34,004 bases of DNA from Bacteroidota bacterium (GCA_018818165.1 JAHISP010000065.1:1-34004); one strand, 5' to 3'; numbered from the stretch's first letter, positions 24,221-33,577 are shown. The notes: generated by a model not told the origin, from the sequence alone. A program made the numbers and translations.

Positions 24221-26539
24221 CTAAAAACTAAAATTAAAAGTAATTGATGGAACAATACCGAATAGTGCTAATCTTACCGCTTCTGTGTTTAATGGATTTG
24301 CTTCACTTTCCTGGAAAGTAATTGTGTATGCATTTTTTCTATTGTATGCATTAAATAGTGAAAATGTTAAACTCTTTTCCGAAGTATTACTTTTGCTTAA
24401 AATCCAAGTTGCCCCAACGTCCAAACGATGATAATCTGGCATTCTATAACCATTTCGTTCGGTATATAAATTAAAAGTATTCCCATCAATAATATACTTT
24501 CCGCTTGGGAATGTTACCGCGTCACCAGAGTAGTACATCCAATTTGCTGAGAGAGTCCATGTTTTATTTAGTTTATAAATTGCAGTAAGTGAAAAATCGT
24601 GTGTTCTATCCTGCCTTGCCGAAAAAGGTTTTCCATTATTAATATCTGGAAATTCTCTATCTGTTTTTGAAAGTGTATAACTTAGCCAACCAGTTAGATT
24701 TCCAAAATTCTTCTTCAAATATAACTCAATTCCGTAAGCACGACCTTTGCCAAAAACCAATTGCGATTCAATTTTATCATTAAAATAAATATCAGTACCG
24801 TTCTCATATTCAATTTGGTTTTCCATATTCTTATAGTAAACTTCAATTGAAGACTCAAACTGGTTTTCGGCAAAATTTTTGAAATATCCCAAACTTATTT
24901 GATTTGCTATTTCTGGATTAACCACATCGGTTGTAGGCAACCAAACATCAATTGGCGTTGAAGTTGTTGAGGTTGAAAGTAGATGAATGTATTGATAATT
25001 TCTTGAGTATGCAGTTTTCAGAGAACTGGTTTCGTCCAAAAGAAATGTTGCAGAAAATCGAGGTTCAAAGCCGCCATAACTTCCAATTATTTTTCCACTT
25101 TCGTATTCTTTTGTGTTTATTATAAAATTATCTTCATTATAAGTATAAACCTTACCAGGTCCCATATGTAAATATTCTGAATATCTTAATCCATAATTTA
25201 GTTTTAATCTGCTTGTTAAATCGGTTTCGTGAGAAATGTACGCAGCTAATTCGAGTCCGTATTTGTTATCAACTTTAAACGAATTTACATTACCACCGGC
25301 ACTTTCAATTTCGCCAGGAAGAAATGTGTGATAAAAGCCAATAAATCCAAACTGAAAAAGATTATTGGAACTATGGAAATATTGGAAATCACTTTTAAAG
25401 TTTACATCTCTAATTCCCGATGTAATTTGAAAATCGTTGTCGCCACTCATTATTGATACAACATAATTGTAATCACTAAAAATTAAGGAAGTATTAGAAA
25501 ACAATTTTTCGCTAAACAGATGATTCCATCTAAGTGTTCCTGTAATATTGCCCCAATCAAATCCAAACTGATCGCTAAAGCCAAGTACATCCCGTCCAAA
25601 ATAGCCGGACAAATAAAATTTATCCGTGTTACTTAAGCGATAATTGGCTTTAAGATTTAAATCATAAAAATATAGTTTAGAATCGTTGAGTGCTTCATCT
25701 CCAGCGAGTGGAATAAAAATATCCGCATATGTTCTACGTCCAGAAATTAGAAAAGAAGCCTTGTCAGTTATAATTGGACCTTCAACAGAAAGTCGTGATG
25801 AAATCAATCCAATTCCACCAGTGAAACGCCAATCTTTGTTGCTTCCTTCTTTCATTTTAATATCAAGTACTGAAGAAATTCTTCCACCATATTCCGCAGG
25901 CATAGTTCCCTTTATCATTTTTGCATTTTTAATTGCATCGGAGTTAAAAACGGAGAAAAATCCAAATAGATGAGATGCGTTATAAACTGTGGCTTCATCT
26001 AGTAAAATTAAATTCTGATCAATATTTCCACCGCGGACAAAAAAGCCGCTATTTCCATCACCCGCTTGACTAATGCCAGGCAGCAATTGCATAGTTTTTA
26101 AAATATCCGCTTCGCCAAGAATTACTGGAACTGATTGCAATTCCTGCGGGATAATTTCCGTTGTGCCCATTTCTGTGGATTTAATATTGTAATCGCCTTT
26201 TTTGCCTTCCACAACTACTTCATTTATTTCGAATGAGTTTTGCGTAAGTTCAATATTTGAGTTAACCGAATATTTTAACTCAATTGAAACTGTTTCCTTT
26301 TTAAATCCAGCGTAGCTAAATGTAATTGTATATTTGCCTTTTGGAATTGTTATGGAATAAAATCCATATTCATTGCTGGTTGTTCCACTCTCCAATTCGG
26401 CAATATAAATATTTGCACTAATTAATCCCTCGCCACTTCCAGAATCAGTTATATATCCACTTAATGTTGAGTTTTGCGAAAAGAGAGTTGAAACAATGGT
26501 AACAAAGACCAGAAATAACAATTTGTATTTTGAAAGCAT
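24221..26539 (-). CDS. TonB-dependent outer-membrane receptor with carboxypeptidase-like N-terminal domain
   Basis: A 772-residue outer-membrane transporter. A signal peptide (1-21, ending LFSQ) is followed by a CarboxypepD_reg-like beta-sandwich (about 23-105: SGYITDSGSGEGLISANIYI ... YGFYSITIPKGKYTITFSYAGF). The plug domain comes next, with GFFVRGGNIDQNLILLDEATVYN and MPAEYGGRISSVLDIKMKEGS, and then a 22-strand-type beta-barrel to the C-terminal phenylalanine (ITFNFSF). It lacks the SusC-specific features and is paired instead with a DUF4249 lipoprotein encoded 9 bases downstream, a pairing common in this phylum. The substrate cannot be read from the sequence; neighbours give no clue. ATG start with weak AGGT ribosome site. 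Confidence 0.92.
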   Translation of the reverse strand: MLSKYKLLFLVFVTIVSTLFSQNSTLSGYITDSGSGEGLISANIYIAELESGTTSNEYGFYSITIPKGKYTITFSYAGFKKETVSIELKYSVNSNIELTQNSFEINEVVVEGKKGDYNIKSTEMGTTEIIPQELQSVPVILGEADILKTMQLLPGISQAGDGNSGFFVRGGNIDQNLILLDEATVYNASHLFGFFSVFNSDAIKNAKMIKGTMPAEYGGRISSVLDIKMKEGSNKDWRFTGGIGLISSRLSVEGPIITDKASFLISGRRTYADIFIPLAGDEALNDSKLYFYDLNLKANYRLSNTDKFYLSGYFGRDVLGFSDQFGFDWGNITGTLRWNHLFSEKLFSNTSLIFSDYNYVVSIMSGDNDFQITSGIRDVNFKSDFQYFHSSNNLFQFGFIGFYHTFLPGEIESAGGNVNSFKVDNKYGLELAAYISHETDLTSRLKLNYGLRYSEYLHMGPGKVYTYNEDNFIINTKEYESGKIIGSYGGFEPRFSATFLLDETSSLKTAYSRNYQYIHLLSTSTTSTPIDVWLPTTDVVNPEIANQISLGYFKNFAENQFESSIEVYYKNMENQIEYENGTDIYFNDKIESQLVFGKGRAYGIELYLKKNFGNLTGWLSYTLSKTDREFPDINNGKPFSARQDRTHDFSLTAIYKLNKTWTLSANWMYYSGDAVTFPSGKYIIDGNTFNLYTERNGYRMPDYHRLDVGATWILSKSNTSEKSLTFSLFNAYNRKNAYTITFQESEANPLNTEAVRLALFGIVPSITFNFSF

Positions 26540-26738
26540 TTAATATTTACCTAATTAATTTTAATTCAATTTCACTAAAATACCCAAATGCTGTTTCTAA
26601 TAATAAGAAAATATTTTTACCTAATTTTAAATGTTCAATACTTATTTTAAATTTTTGGATAAAAATAGCTTTTAGAAATGCAGGAAATTAATTTTTATGA
26701 ATAATGATGAGTTTGTCTCAAAAATTACAGGAGAAAAA

Positions 26739-26975
26739 ATGAGTGTTTTAAGTTTGAGAATTCCCGAATCGTTGCATAAAAGAGTGAAAATTCTTGCTAA
26801 TGACGATAATATTTCGATAAATCAATTTATAACATCTGCCTTAGCTGAAAAATTGTCGGCTTTGGATACAGAAAAATATCTTGAAGATAGAGCCTTAAAA
26901 GGTAGCAAAGACAAATTTTTAAAGGTTCTGTCAAAAGTTCCAGATGTTGCCCCTGATGAATATGATAGACTTTAA
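26739..26975 (+). CDS. Ribbon-helix-helix (HicB/Arc-type) antitoxin-like protein, orphan
   Basis: A 78-residue protein if started at the ATG at 26739, which has AGGAG 5 bases upstream; an upstream in-frame ATG at 26697 (92 residues) has no ribosome site. The N-terminal strand SVLSLRIPESLHKRVKILA followed by NISINQFITSALAEKL is the ribbon-helix-helix fold of CopG/HicB-like DNA-binding antitoxins, and the tail KFLKVLSKVPDVAPDEYDRL is a conserved feature of one such family. No HicA, RelE or other toxin gene is detectable on either side, so it is either a solitary regulator or an antitoxin that has lost its partner. It would be expected to bind its own promoter. Confidence 0.8.
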   Translation: MSVLSLRIPESLHKRVKILANDDNISINQFITSALAEKLSALDTEKYLEDRALKGSKDKFLKVLSKVPDVAPDEYDRL

Positions 26976-27318
26976 TTTTTAAACGTTTTATTAGCGCTTA
27001 GAAAATGGTGCTTTAAGTATATAACCGCTAAGCTTCATTTATTTTTTAAGTTTAGGATGTATATTTGAGTAAAATCTTTAGGAGCTATTTGTTTTTTGGG
27101 TTAAGTGCTTTTTAAAAGAAGAAGATAATAGTATTAAAATTATTTAATAAGAGTAAAAGAATATGACTGGGAGTCTCTTAATAGTGATACTAAAGTAAGT
27201 GGTTGGATATCGTCAATTAAAATAAGTAGAAAATATTTCCATTTCAAAACAATCAATTAGCTACTTTTAACCTTAATGGTTAAATTACACACCATTAAAT
27301 TTATAAAACGGAAAAAAT
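26976..27318. other. 343-bp gap with possible decayed small gene
   Basis: No intact gene is seen. A short plus-strand frame beginning TTG near 27065 reads MSKIFRSYLFFGLSAF then stops, like the opening of a signal peptide. About 80 bases on, a frame reads RVKEYDWESLNSDTKVSGW ... YFHFKTIN before a stop near 27260. Together they might be remnants of one secreted-protein gene, but this is weak. No toxin partner for the upstream antitoxin-like gene is recognisable. Confidence 0.3.
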
Positions 27319-28113
27319 TTGTTTGCCACTATAACTTGGAGCATTTCTCCAGAAATATTTTCACTTGGTCCCATTCATATTCGCTGGTATGGATTACTTT
27401 TTGCCTCTTCATTTATTGTTGGATTCAAAATTATGGAGAGGATTTTTATAAAAGAGAATAAACCAATGGATGATTTAAATGATTTAGTTTGGTTTATGAT
27501 TCTTGGAACAGTTCTAGGAGCAAGGCTTGGACACTGCCTTTTCTACAATCCAGAATATTATTTATCAAATCCATTAGAAATTTTAAAAGTATGGAAAGGC
27601 GGTTTGGCTAGCCATGGAGCAGCTATTGGAATTTTAACATCCATTTATTTTTATAGCAAAAAGAAAAAAAATCAATCCTTTTTATGGGTAATGGATAGAG
27701 TAGTTATAACAGTCGCACTTGCTGCCTTTTTTATTAGAATGGGTAATTTATTTAATTCCGAAATTATTGGTTATCCAACCGATTTACCTTGGGGATTTAT
27801 ATTCACTTCTGTTGATAACATTCCTAGACATCCCGCACAGCTTTATGAAGCTCTATTTTATTTGCTTTCTTTTGCCATTATTTATTATCAATATAAAAAA
27901 CATGATGGAAAATTCAAGGATGGATATCTTTTTGGAATATTTTTAATTCTAATTTTTGGTTTTAGAATATTTGTGGAATTTTTTAAGGAGAATCAAACAT
28001 ATTTTGAAGAGGGAATGATTTTAAATATGGGGCAAATTCTTAGCTTTCCACTAGTTATAGCTGGAATTTATTTTCTGTATAATTCAAAAAAAGGCTCTAA
28101 AATTGACAATTGA
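27319..28113 (+). CDS. lgt: Prolipoprotein diacylglyceryl transferase
   Basis: A 264-residue inner-membrane enzyme that transfers diacylglycerol from phosphatidylglycerol to the lipobox cysteine of prolipoproteins, the first step of lipoprotein maturation; the DUF4249 protein in this window would be a client. The HGA motif is at 99-101 (GGLASHGAAIG). The Lgt signature (IRMGNLFNSEIIG) has Arg140 and Glu148 in the places of the essential Arg and Glu, and RHPAQLYEALFY is near 170-181. Seven membrane segments fit the family. The start is a TTG at 27319 giving MFATITWSISPEIF, the usual N-terminus; only a weak purine stretch precedes it. It overlaps the next gene by 11 bases. Confidence 0.95.
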   Translation: MFATITWSISPEIFSLGPIHIRWYGLLFASSFIVGFKIMERIFIKENKPMDDLNDLVWFMILGTVLGARLGHCLFYNPEYYLSNPLEILKVWKGGLASHGAAIGILTSIYFYSKKKKNQSFLWVMDRVVITVALAAFFIRMGNLFNSEIIGYPTDLPWGFIFTSVDNIPRHPAQLYEALFYLLSFAIIYYQYKKHDGKFKDGYLFGIFLILIFGFRIFVEFFKENQTYFEEGMILNMGQILSFPLVIAGIYFLYNSKKGSKIDN

Positions 28114-28714
28114 TTATCAAAAGACTTGGAATGATAGATACGGTGGAAGTGATTTTTTATTTGGTAAAAAGCCAAATGAATATTTTAAAAGTAAATTAGA
28201 AAATTTGCAGATAGGCAAACTTTATTTACCAGGTGACGGCGAAGGTAGAAATGCTGTTTATGCTGCACAAAATGGTTGGGATGTTTTTTCAGTCGATTTT
28301 AGTGATGTTGCTATTAAAAGAGCCCAAAATTTTGCTGAAGAAAAAAATGTTAAAGTAAACATTGGTTTTTCAAATCTGATAACTGCTGAACTTCCACAAA
28401 ATGAATATGATGTTTTGGGAGTTTCATTCCTTCATTTTAATGACGAAAACAAGAAAATTGTTCACAATAAATTGAAAGAATCAATTAAAGTTGGTGGCTA
28501 TGTAATTCTAGAATGTTTTAGTGAAGAGCAAATTAAACTTAACTCTGGCGGCCCACGAAAAAAAGATTCGCTATACACCAAAGAGGAATTAAAAAAATAT
28601 TACACGGATTTTGAATATATCGAATTGGAAGAAACTAAAATTGTTTTGGACGAAAGCGATGGACATCGCGGTGATGCATATGTTGTAAGAATGTTTGCAC
28701 GGAAGTTGAAATAA
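28103..28714 (+). CDS. Class I SAM-dependent methyltransferase (TehB-like)
   Basis: A 203-residue small-molecule methyltransferase. The opening WNDRYGGSDFLFGKKPNEYF is characteristic of the TehB/thiol-methyltransferase-like group. The SAM-binding motif I is LYLPGDGEGRNAVYAAQNGW, followed by VDFSDVAIKRAQ (motif II acidic residue) and GGYVILECF. Substrate unknown; relatives detoxify tellurite or methylate small thiols, but that is not readable here. It starts with TTG at 28103 inside the end of lgt (11-base overlap), which implies translational coupling. The next gene begins one base after its stop. Confidence 0.85.
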   Translation: MTIDYQKTWNDRYGGSDFLFGKKPNEYFKSKLENLQIGKLYLPGDGEGRNAVYAAQNGWDVFSVDFSDVAIKRAQNFAEEKNVKVNIGFSNLITAELPQNEYDVLGVSFLHFNDENKKIVHNKLKESIKVGGYVILECFSEEQIKLNSGGPRKKDSLYTKEELKKYYTDFEYIELEETKIVLDESDGHRGDAYVVRMFARKLK

Positions 28715-28715
28715 A

Positions 28716-29138
28716 ATGAACGATAAAGATTTTGTTAATAAATGGATTGAAAAAATTGAATCAAATTTTCGGAAATTCCCTGATGATTATTTAGCAGATA
28801 TTGAAACTGAAATATTTGAAATGCCTGGAAAGACCATTTCACTTGGTTCTGAACTATTTGGGCAATTTGAAGTTGTTGACTTAAACGGAAATCCAATTCT
28901 CCAAACAGATGATTATAACCATATTAAATTTATACTATACGCCAATAGGCTAAAACCTAAATCAATTTTAAAACCTAAAGACACTTTAGCAATTAAAAAG
29001 GTTGTTAAAGAGTACGAACTTCAACTGGATTCAATAATTAAAGAAATTAAAATTGAATTAAATAAAGTGCTCCCAACAAGTGACTTCCTGCGAGTATCAA
29101 ATCAAATTTTTAACGCACTAAACCTTCAGAGATATTAA
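28716..29138 (+). CDS. Hypothetical protein, 140 residues
   Basis: I do not recognise a family. The protein is acidic to neutral and mostly helical in appearance, with a probable strand-rich centre (GQFEVVDLNGNPILQTDDYNHIKFILYA) and a C-terminal amphipathic helix (KEYELQLDSIIKEIKIELNKVL). There is no signal peptide or membrane segment, so it is likely cytoplasmic. It sits between the methyltransferase and RNA methyltransferase genes with gaps of 1 and 2 bases, and GGAAG about 10 bases before the ATG serves as ribosome site. Its position suggests co-translation with these genes and a possible link to RNA or translation, but this is inference. Confidence 0.75.
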   Translation: MNDKDFVNKWIEKIESNFRKFPDDYLADIETEIFEMPGKTISLGSELFGQFEVVDLNGNPILQTDDYNHIKFILYANRLKPKSILKPKDTLAIKKVVKEYELQLDSIIKEIKIELNKVLPTSDFLRVSNQIFNALNLQRY

Positions 29139-29140
29139 TT

Positions 29141-30574
29141 ATGATAGAATTAAGCGAAAACATTTCCAATTATATTCAAAACGTTTTTGGGGATGAATTT
29201 CTCGCAAAGTATAAAGCCTATGTTGAAAGCGATTATATTCAGTATGTGCGTATTCCTGGAACTGTAAATGAACAAAACAATATTTTAGATAGACTTGTTA
29301 AATATGGTATTGAATTATCAAATGTTGAAAATGTTCCAAATGCATATTCGCTAATATCTGGAAGCGATAAAATTGGAAAAACTTTAGAGCATGCGCTTGG
29401 AAAATATTACATCCAATCACTATCTTCAATGATACCACCGTTTATCCTAAATCCCACAGATGCGGATACCGCAATTGATATGTGCGCAGCTCCGGGTTCT
29501 AAAGCAACACAGCTTTCGGAAATGATGGGAAATGCTGGAACACTATATGTTAACGAACCAAGTATTGGAAGAACAAAATCGCTTGCTCACAATTTAGATA
29601 AGCTAAACGTGCTAAATGCTGGAATGCTCACTAGCAAGGGGGAATTGATAAGTAAGTATTTTGATAATTATTTTGATAAAATATTAATTGATGCTCCTTG
29701 CACTGGACTTGGAATTGTCCAGAAAAAACAAGAAGTAAGCAATTGGTGGAGTGAAGATCATACAGCAATATTGAGTGATTTGCAATTTAAACTTCTAGTT
29801 AGTGGAATTAAATCAGCAAAAATTGGTGCGGAAATTGTTTACTCAACTTGTACATTAACTTTGGAAGAAAACGAATTGGTTGTTGAGCGAATTCTTGATA
29901 AATATCCGGTTGAGCTTATGGATATTGAACTTCCTGTAAAATCACATCCAGGTATTACTAAATATGGTGAAAGAAATCTTAATCCAGAACTTGCAAAAAC
30001 ACGCAGAATAATCCCTTGGGAAATAAATTCGGAAGGATTTTTTATAGCTAAGTTCAAAAAAATTAGCGAAACAGAACCATCAGTAAAAATGGATGTGAGG
30101 CAAGCGGAATTGGAATTCCTAAGTTGGAATCATAAAACTATTAAAGAGTATGTTGAAAATATTGCTGATTGGTATGGAATTGATATCGAAATTCTTAAAG
30201 CATACAAATTTTTATTCAAAAGTAATGAGATGCAATTTATTAAATCTGAGTGGCATTCAGATAATCTTTCAATCTTTGCACGTGCTGGATTAAAACTTGG
30301 CAAGCTGGATAAACATAATAATATTGTTTTACATACACTTGCAGCTCAGGCGTTGCAAAAACATATCACAAAAAATGTAATTGAATTTGCTTCAAAAGAT
30401 GAATTAAAAATCTATTTAAATGGTGGAACAATTAAAACAATGACAGAAGTTGAACCTAAAGGACGAAAAGTTGTTAGTTTTAATGGCGATATGATTGGCG
30501 GTGCAATTGCTACAAAAGATGGATTAAAAAGTCAGTTCCCAAGAGCTTTGAGAACTGCCGAAATTTTATTTTAA
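29141..30574 (+). CDS. RNA (cytosine-5)-methyltransferase, RsmB/RsmF (NOP2/NSUN) family
   Basis: A 477-residue cytoplasmic enzyme that methylates cytosine C5 in RNA, probably 16S rRNA. The SAM-binding motif I is CAAPGSKATQLSE (115-127). DAPCTGLG carries Cys187 (the release cysteine) and YSTCTLTLEENE carries Cys237 (the nucleophile). The C-terminal 170 residues form a PUA-like RNA-binding region of the RsmF/YebU type (KSEWHSDNLSIFARAGLKLGKL ... ALRTAEILF). The architecture favours RsmF over RsmB, which has an N-terminal NusB-like domain that is absent here. It ends 12 bases before the stem of a strong terminator shared with the gene on the opposite strand. Confidence 0.9.
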   Translation: MIELSENISNYIQNVFGDEFLAKYKAYVESDYIQYVRIPGTVNEQNNILDRLVKYGIELSNVENVPNAYSLISGSDKIGKTLEHALGKYYIQSLSSMIPPFILNPTDADTAIDMCAAPGSKATQLSEMMGNAGTLYVNEPSIGRTKSLAHNLDKLNVLNAGMLTSKGELISKYFDNYFDKILIDAPCTGLGIVQKKQEVSNWWSEDHTAILSDLQFKLLVSGIKSAKIGAEIVYSTCTLTLEENELVVERILDKYPVELMDIELPVKSHPGITKYGERNLNPELAKTRRIIPWEINSEGFFIAKFKKISETEPSVKMDVRQAELEFLSWNHKTIKEYVENIADWYGIDIEILKAYKFLFKSNEMQFIKSEWHSDNLSIFARAGLKLGKLDKHNNIVLHTLAAQALQKHITKNVIEFASKDELKIYLNGGTIKTMTEVEPKGRKVVSFNGDMIGGAIATKDGLKSQFPRALRTAEILF

Positions 30575-30585
30575 AATTATCGCTT

Positions 30586-30617
30586 AAACCTTGGAGTTTT
30601 AAAACCCCCAAGGTTTT
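30586..30617. terminator. Bidirectional terminator between converging genes
   Basis: AAACCTTGG (30586-30594) pairs exactly with CCAAGGTTT (30608-30616), enclosing AGTTTT/AAAACC; with A-rich and T-rich flanks it can work on both strands. It separates the converging RNA methyltransferase and PorV-like genes. Confidence 0.8.
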
Positions 30618-30626
30618 ACTGAATAT

Positions 30627-31892
30627 TTACAATTCGATATTCTTCATATGAAGTGAAATTCCTTGCATATCCGTTTTGAAATTATTATAATCTCTGAAAA
30701 TAGAGGCATCATAATATTCTAAAACAAAATGCTTTGCAAAATATTTGAGTAATAAGTTATCTGTTAAATTACCAACTATTTTGAGTATTCCTTCGGATGA
30801 TAAACCATAGCCAGAAGTCCCAACTGTTTGGGGATATCTTTTTCCTAAAAAACTACCAGAAGTAATCGTAAGAGTTTCAAATAAATTAAGAGTATGCCCT
30901 TTGTGTACAACAACTTTGTCAGATGGATTTAACAGTAATAGATTATCCCAAATATCAATATCACCTAATAATGATTGATAGCCATCAAATTTACCTCCAA
31001 ACATACCATCTTCCGTTATTTGTTTAATTAAAATATCTTCTACTTCTGCTGTAAATGAATAAGTGAAAAGATTAATCTCAGTATCAATTATATGAGCATC
31101 AAGCCCAAAATCAAAAGTGTATCCTAAACGGCCGGTTCTTGAAAGAGGATCACTTTGAGCCTCATCAATATAATTGATTTTATCTCCAACATTTGTTATG
31201 GCATAGCCCAATGTAAAATTGACATTTGGTTTTATGTAAGCTGTTTCACAAAACTTATACTTTATATCATCAAAAAATAGTTTTGATATTGGAGTAATAA
31301 TCATTGCCCCATAATCATAAGCAGTACCATTAACTTTACCAGAACTTATTTCATTCTCAGTTGGATTGTTACCATAATCAGACTCGAATGGTTTAATGGA
31401 GATTCCTAAATTAAAAATAAGATAATAATCAAATCCAACGCCAAAACTGTATGCATCGAATGAATCGTAAGGAGTAAATTTTCTAATAATTTCAGGACCA
31501 TTCGAAGCCGTTAAGTATCTACCATAGTCCATTCTATCATGCATATATCCAAATCCAACAGAAATTGGAAGACCAAGTTCTTTGAAATTGTAACCAACAT
31601 TAAAACCAAATGTGTTCTTGGTCAAATCATGACTCCAAGAAGGAATCCAATCAACTTTCTTGGGCATAAAAAAGAGAGAGACATGATTGTTTTGTGAGGA
31701 ATATCCTAAAATTGCAGGATTCAAATAATATCCAATAGGATCATTGTTTGGTTTAGCAGTTCCAATCCAGCCAGCACCAAGTAAAGGCATTGATGTTTGA
31801 AGTGTCAATCCTGGTAATGCACCTTCTCCTTGAGCAAAACTAGATAAATTTAATAAACTAAGTAAAACTAAAGCTAAAATTAATCGTTTCAT
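30627..31892 (-). CDS. PorV/FadL-like outer-membrane barrel protein
   Basis: A 421-residue exported protein with a clean signal peptide (MKRLILALVLLSLLNLSSFAQG). The mature start LQTSMPLLGAGWIGTAKPNNDPIGYYLNPAILG resembles the PorV/PorQ and UPF0164 pattern (GxGxxGxA...DxxxxxxNPAxL) of FadL-superfamily barrels. The rest alternates aromatic beta-strands with glycine turns (FGFNVGYNF, ISVGFGYMHD, YSFGVGFDYYLIF, FTYSFTAEVEDI), consistent with an outer-membrane barrel. PorV itself is the T9SS shuttle protein; whether this one serves the T9SS or is a separate porin cannot be decided. ATG start with AGGGAAGGG 4 bases upstream. Monocistronic. Confidence 0.65.
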   Translation of the reverse strand: MKRLILALVLLSLLNLSSFAQGEGALPGLTLQTSMPLLGAGWIGTAKPNNDPIGYYLNPAILGYSSQNNHVSLFFMPKKVDWIPSWSHDLTKNTFGFNVGYNFKELGLPISVGFGYMHDRMDYGRYLTASNGPEIIRKFTPYDSFDAYSFGVGFDYYLIFNLGISIKPFESDYGNNPTENEISSGKVNGTAYDYGAMIITPISKLFFDDIKYKFCETAYIKPNVNFTLGYAITNVGDKINYIDEAQSDPLSRTGRLGYTFDFGLDAHIIDTEINLFTYSFTAEVEDILIKQITEDGMFGGKFDGYQSLLGDIDIWDNLLLLNPSDKVVVHKGHTLNLFETLTITSGSFLGKRYPQTVGTSGYGLSSEGILKIVGNLTDNLLLKYFAKHFVLEYYDASIFRDYNNFKTDMQGISLHMKNIEL

Positions 31893-32206
31893 TTTCCCTT
31901 CCCTGTTAATTTGAAATATAATAATGTAATTAGTTTAAACGGATAAAATTATTGGATTAAAGTTAGAAATATTAAAATTGGTTTGTTAGTGAAAAATTTA
32001 TCACAAAAAAAACAGGAAAGGATAATTAAATATCAACTTGTATTTGACCATTCTTGCAAACTCTTTGAATTTTTCACTAGAAAGAATATTTTTTTAATTT
32101 GTAATAATTCCTTATTTCGAATAAATTGCAGAATGTGTATAAGATGTAAACTGCTGTTTTCAAGCAAAATTAAATATGTTTTTATTTTTTGAATTAAAGG
32201 TATAAA
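31893..32206. other. 314-bp divergent intergenic region
   Basis: This AT-rich gap separates the divergent PorV-like and flavoprotein genes. A 69-codon plus-strand frame (31983-32192) has no ribosome site, a composition of Lys, Phe, Ile and Cys typical of translated AT-rich non-coding DNA, and no family resemblance. Promoters for both genes should lie here, but I see no clear boxes. Confidence 0.45.
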
Positions 32207-33421
32207 ATGGAAGTTGCTATTGTTGGCGGTGGAGCTGCTGGTTTTTTTTCGGCAATTACGGTAAAAGAAAACTATCCAGACGCAAATGTTATTGTTTTTG
32301 AAAAGTCCAAAAAACTTTTATCAAAAATTAGTATCTCTGGTGGAGGAAGGTGTAATGTTACAAACGCTTGTGCTTCTATTAAAGAACTATCTAAGGCTTA
32401 TCCAAGAGGAGGTAAATCCTTACACAAAGCCTTTCAAACATTTAACAACAAAAATGCTATGGAATGGTTTGAATTAAGAGGTGTTCCTTTAATTATACAA
32501 GAAGATAATTGTGTTTTTCCAAAATCTCAAAATTCGCAAAGTATAGTTGATTGCTTTATAACTAGTGCTAAAACTCTAGGAATTACAGTTAAACTTGAGC
32601 ATGGAATAAAATTAATAAAACAGATAAATGATAAATTGCAGATTGAATTTACTGACCATGAAATTCCAAACAGTATTTTTGATAAAATAATTGTTGCCAC
32701 CGGTGGCTCACCCAAAAGAGAAACTTTGGATTGGTTAGAAAGATTAAATCATAAAATTGAAGACCCAGTGCCCTCATTATTTACTTTTAATATGCCTAAT
32801 GAATCAGTTACTGCACTCATGGGTATAGTAGTAGAAAAAACCTTAGTTAGCATACAAGGAACCAATTTTAAATCGGAGGGACCTTTGCTCATTACACATT
32901 GGGGAATGAGTGGACCTGCAATATTAAAACTATCCTCGTTTGGGGCAAGATTTTTGAGTGAAAAGGATTACAAAATTAACATTCAAGTTAATTGGACTAA
33001 TATACAAAATAGTGATTTTGTATTAAACGAATTAAAAGATATTGCAAATAAGAATTCAAATAAAATTTTGTCAAATATTAAACCATTTACTTTACCGGAA
33101 AGATTATGGTTATATATTCTTGAAAAAAGTAACTTACCAATTAGTAAAAAATGGAAGGACTTAGGTAAAAATGGAATGAATAAATTAGTAAGTATATTAA
33201 CTAATGATATTTATTCCGTGGAAGGCAAAACAACTTTTAAGGAAGAATTTGTAACTTGTGGTGGAGTTAGCCTTGAAAGCATCGATTTTAATACGATGCA
33301 AAGTAAAGTATGCAGAAATCTATACTTTTCGGGAGAAGTATTGGATATTGATGGAATTACTGGTGGATACAATTTTCAGGCTGCTTGGACAACTGCATTT
33401 ATTGCTGGGAAATTAAAATGA
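32207..33421 (+). CDS. HI0933/YhiN-family FAD-dependent oxidoreductase
   Basis: A 404-residue cytoplasmic flavoprotein. It opens with the FAD dinucleotide-binding VGGGAAG (6-12), then EKSKKLLSKISISGGGRCNVTNA, the defining motif of the HI0933-like family. The middle has the ATGGSP strand, and the C-terminus has TCGGVSLESIDFNTMQSKV ... YFSGEVLDIDGITGGYNFQAAW, the second FAD signature. One relative, BaiN, has been linked to bile-acid metabolism, but most members have no assigned reaction. The ATG follows AAAGGT. Single gene between the PorV-like and OmpA-family genes; a shared terminator lies 105 bases downstream. Confidence 0.93.
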   Translation: MEVAIVGGGAAGFFSAITVKENYPDANVIVFEKSKKLLSKISISGGGRCNVTNACASIKELSKAYPRGGKSLHKAFQTFNNKNAMEWFELRGVPLIIQEDNCVFPKSQNSQSIVDCFITSAKTLGITVKLEHGIKLIKQINDKLQIEFTDHEIPNSIFDKIIVATGGSPKRETLDWLERLNHKIEDPVPSLFTFNMPNESVTALMGIVVEKTLVSIQGTNFKSEGPLLITHWGMSGPAILKLSSFGARFLSEKDYKINIQVNWTNIQNSDFVLNELKDIANKNSNKILSNIKPFTLPERLWLYILEKSNLPISKKWKDLGKNGMNKLVSILTNDIYSVEGKTTFKEEFVTCGGVSLESIDFNTMQSKVCRNLYFSGEVLDIDGITGGYNFQAAWTTAFIAGKLK

Positions 33422-33526
33422 TATTGAATTTTTTATCCTAGTAATTGATAGTAGCATAAATATTTAAACTTATTGAGGTAAAGTCTGTCTTACAAATGGG
33501 GAATTTAAAATTGCAAAAAATAATAA

Positions 33527-33558
33527 AAAAAAGCCTCACTAAAATGTGAGGCTTTTTT
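33527..33558. terminator. Bidirectional terminator between flavoprotein and OmpA-family genes
   Basis: AAAAAAGCCTCAC and GTGAGGCTTTTTT form a perfect 13-bp palindrome (7 bp GC-containing core plus A/T arms) around a 6-base loop TAAAAT. It has U-tracts on both strands, so it can terminate both converging genes. This is the strongest terminator in the window. Confidence 0.93.
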
Positions 33559-33577
33559 TATCAGAAGTTAGCAAACA

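Noticed and set aside
31983-32192. 69-codon frame before the flavoprotein gene
   Set aside because: No ribosome site, AT-driven composition, no recognisable motif.
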